The notes under the pieces are model-generated. The model saw only the letters and a list, made by a program, of their open reading frames with translations. It was not told the DNA's origin and did no database searches. This document shows positions 44,043-44,054 of a DNA stretch of 44,054 bases, piece after piece. The translations under genes and the position numbers were made by a program. Origin of the DNA: WQTU01 sp031548835 (GTDB lineage Bacteria > Spirochaetota > Spirochaetia > CADAEX01); contig JAVBQS010000001.1 of assembly GCA_031548835.1 (NCBI GenBank), positions 1 through 44,054 of the forward strand. The letters run 5' to 3'. How positions within the stretch are numbered: position 1 is the first letter of the stretch; each line of letters begins with the position of its first letter.

Positions 44043-44054
44043 ATGAGAAATATT
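44043..44054 (+). CDS. Start of a gene cut by the window end
   Basis: AGAGGA at 44032-44037 precedes an ATG at 44043 by 5 bases; only four codons (MRNI) are inside the window. The product cannot be identified. It is divergent from the small operator-controlled unit. Confidence 0.4.

Overview
The window is AT-rich, with Gram-negative envelope genes (lipoproteins, RlpA, outer-membrane-type beta proteins) and short intergenic gaps. A class I lysyl-tRNA synthetase, an Era GTPase with a GRPSSGKS P-loop, a surface-repeat protein resembling the leptospiral LA_2272 group, fibronectin-III/SUMF1 lipoproteins and large ankyrin-repeat secreted proteins together suggest a spirochaete (Spirochaetota, Treponema- or Brachyspira-like). 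This is inference from protein families. No rRNA, tRNA, CRISPR array or phage block was recognised.

Layout. 1-520: broken end of an IS5-type insertion sequence abutting a VOC/OmdA two-gene operon. 1412-2156: MGMT-family gene and a small orphan ORF. 2471-13205: signalling block with a membrane hybrid histidine kinase, FetAB metal-export ABC genes, a free HPt protein, an HD-GYP response regulator and a second, cytoplasmic hybrid kinase. Neither kinase carries its own HPt domain, so the separate HPt could link both kinases to the HD-GYP regulator and c-di-GMP breakdown. 13521-19411: small genes (rhodanese, SIMPL, flavodoxin-like reductase, two lipoproteins, surface-repeat protein) plus two decayed genes. 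19412-23928: CopB-type copper ATPase, then a phasin-like/UbiB-kinase pair. 24388-33899: outer-membrane protein, beta-propeller diguanylate cyclase with RlpA, lysK, a FN3-SUMF1 lipoprotein and era. 33962-37598: heterodimeric ABC exporter. 37839-43199: tandem cluster of five ankyrin-repeat genes, three intact and two decayed. 43225-43599: crcB fluoride channel. 43650-43930: a compact minus-strand unit with a consensus promoter, a palindromic operator-like site, a 19-codon ORF behind a strong ribosome-binding site, and a terminator. The window ends at the first codons of another gene.

The least ordinary parts are the small operator-controlled unit at 43650-43930, the ankyrin cluster with its near-identical duplicated 5' ends, the kinase/HPt/HD-GYP set, and an inverted-repeat element at 23948-24134 whose left arm can pair with two alternative partners. 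Many start codons below were reassigned from the longest ORF using ribosome-binding sites and family alignment by eye; no database search was run.
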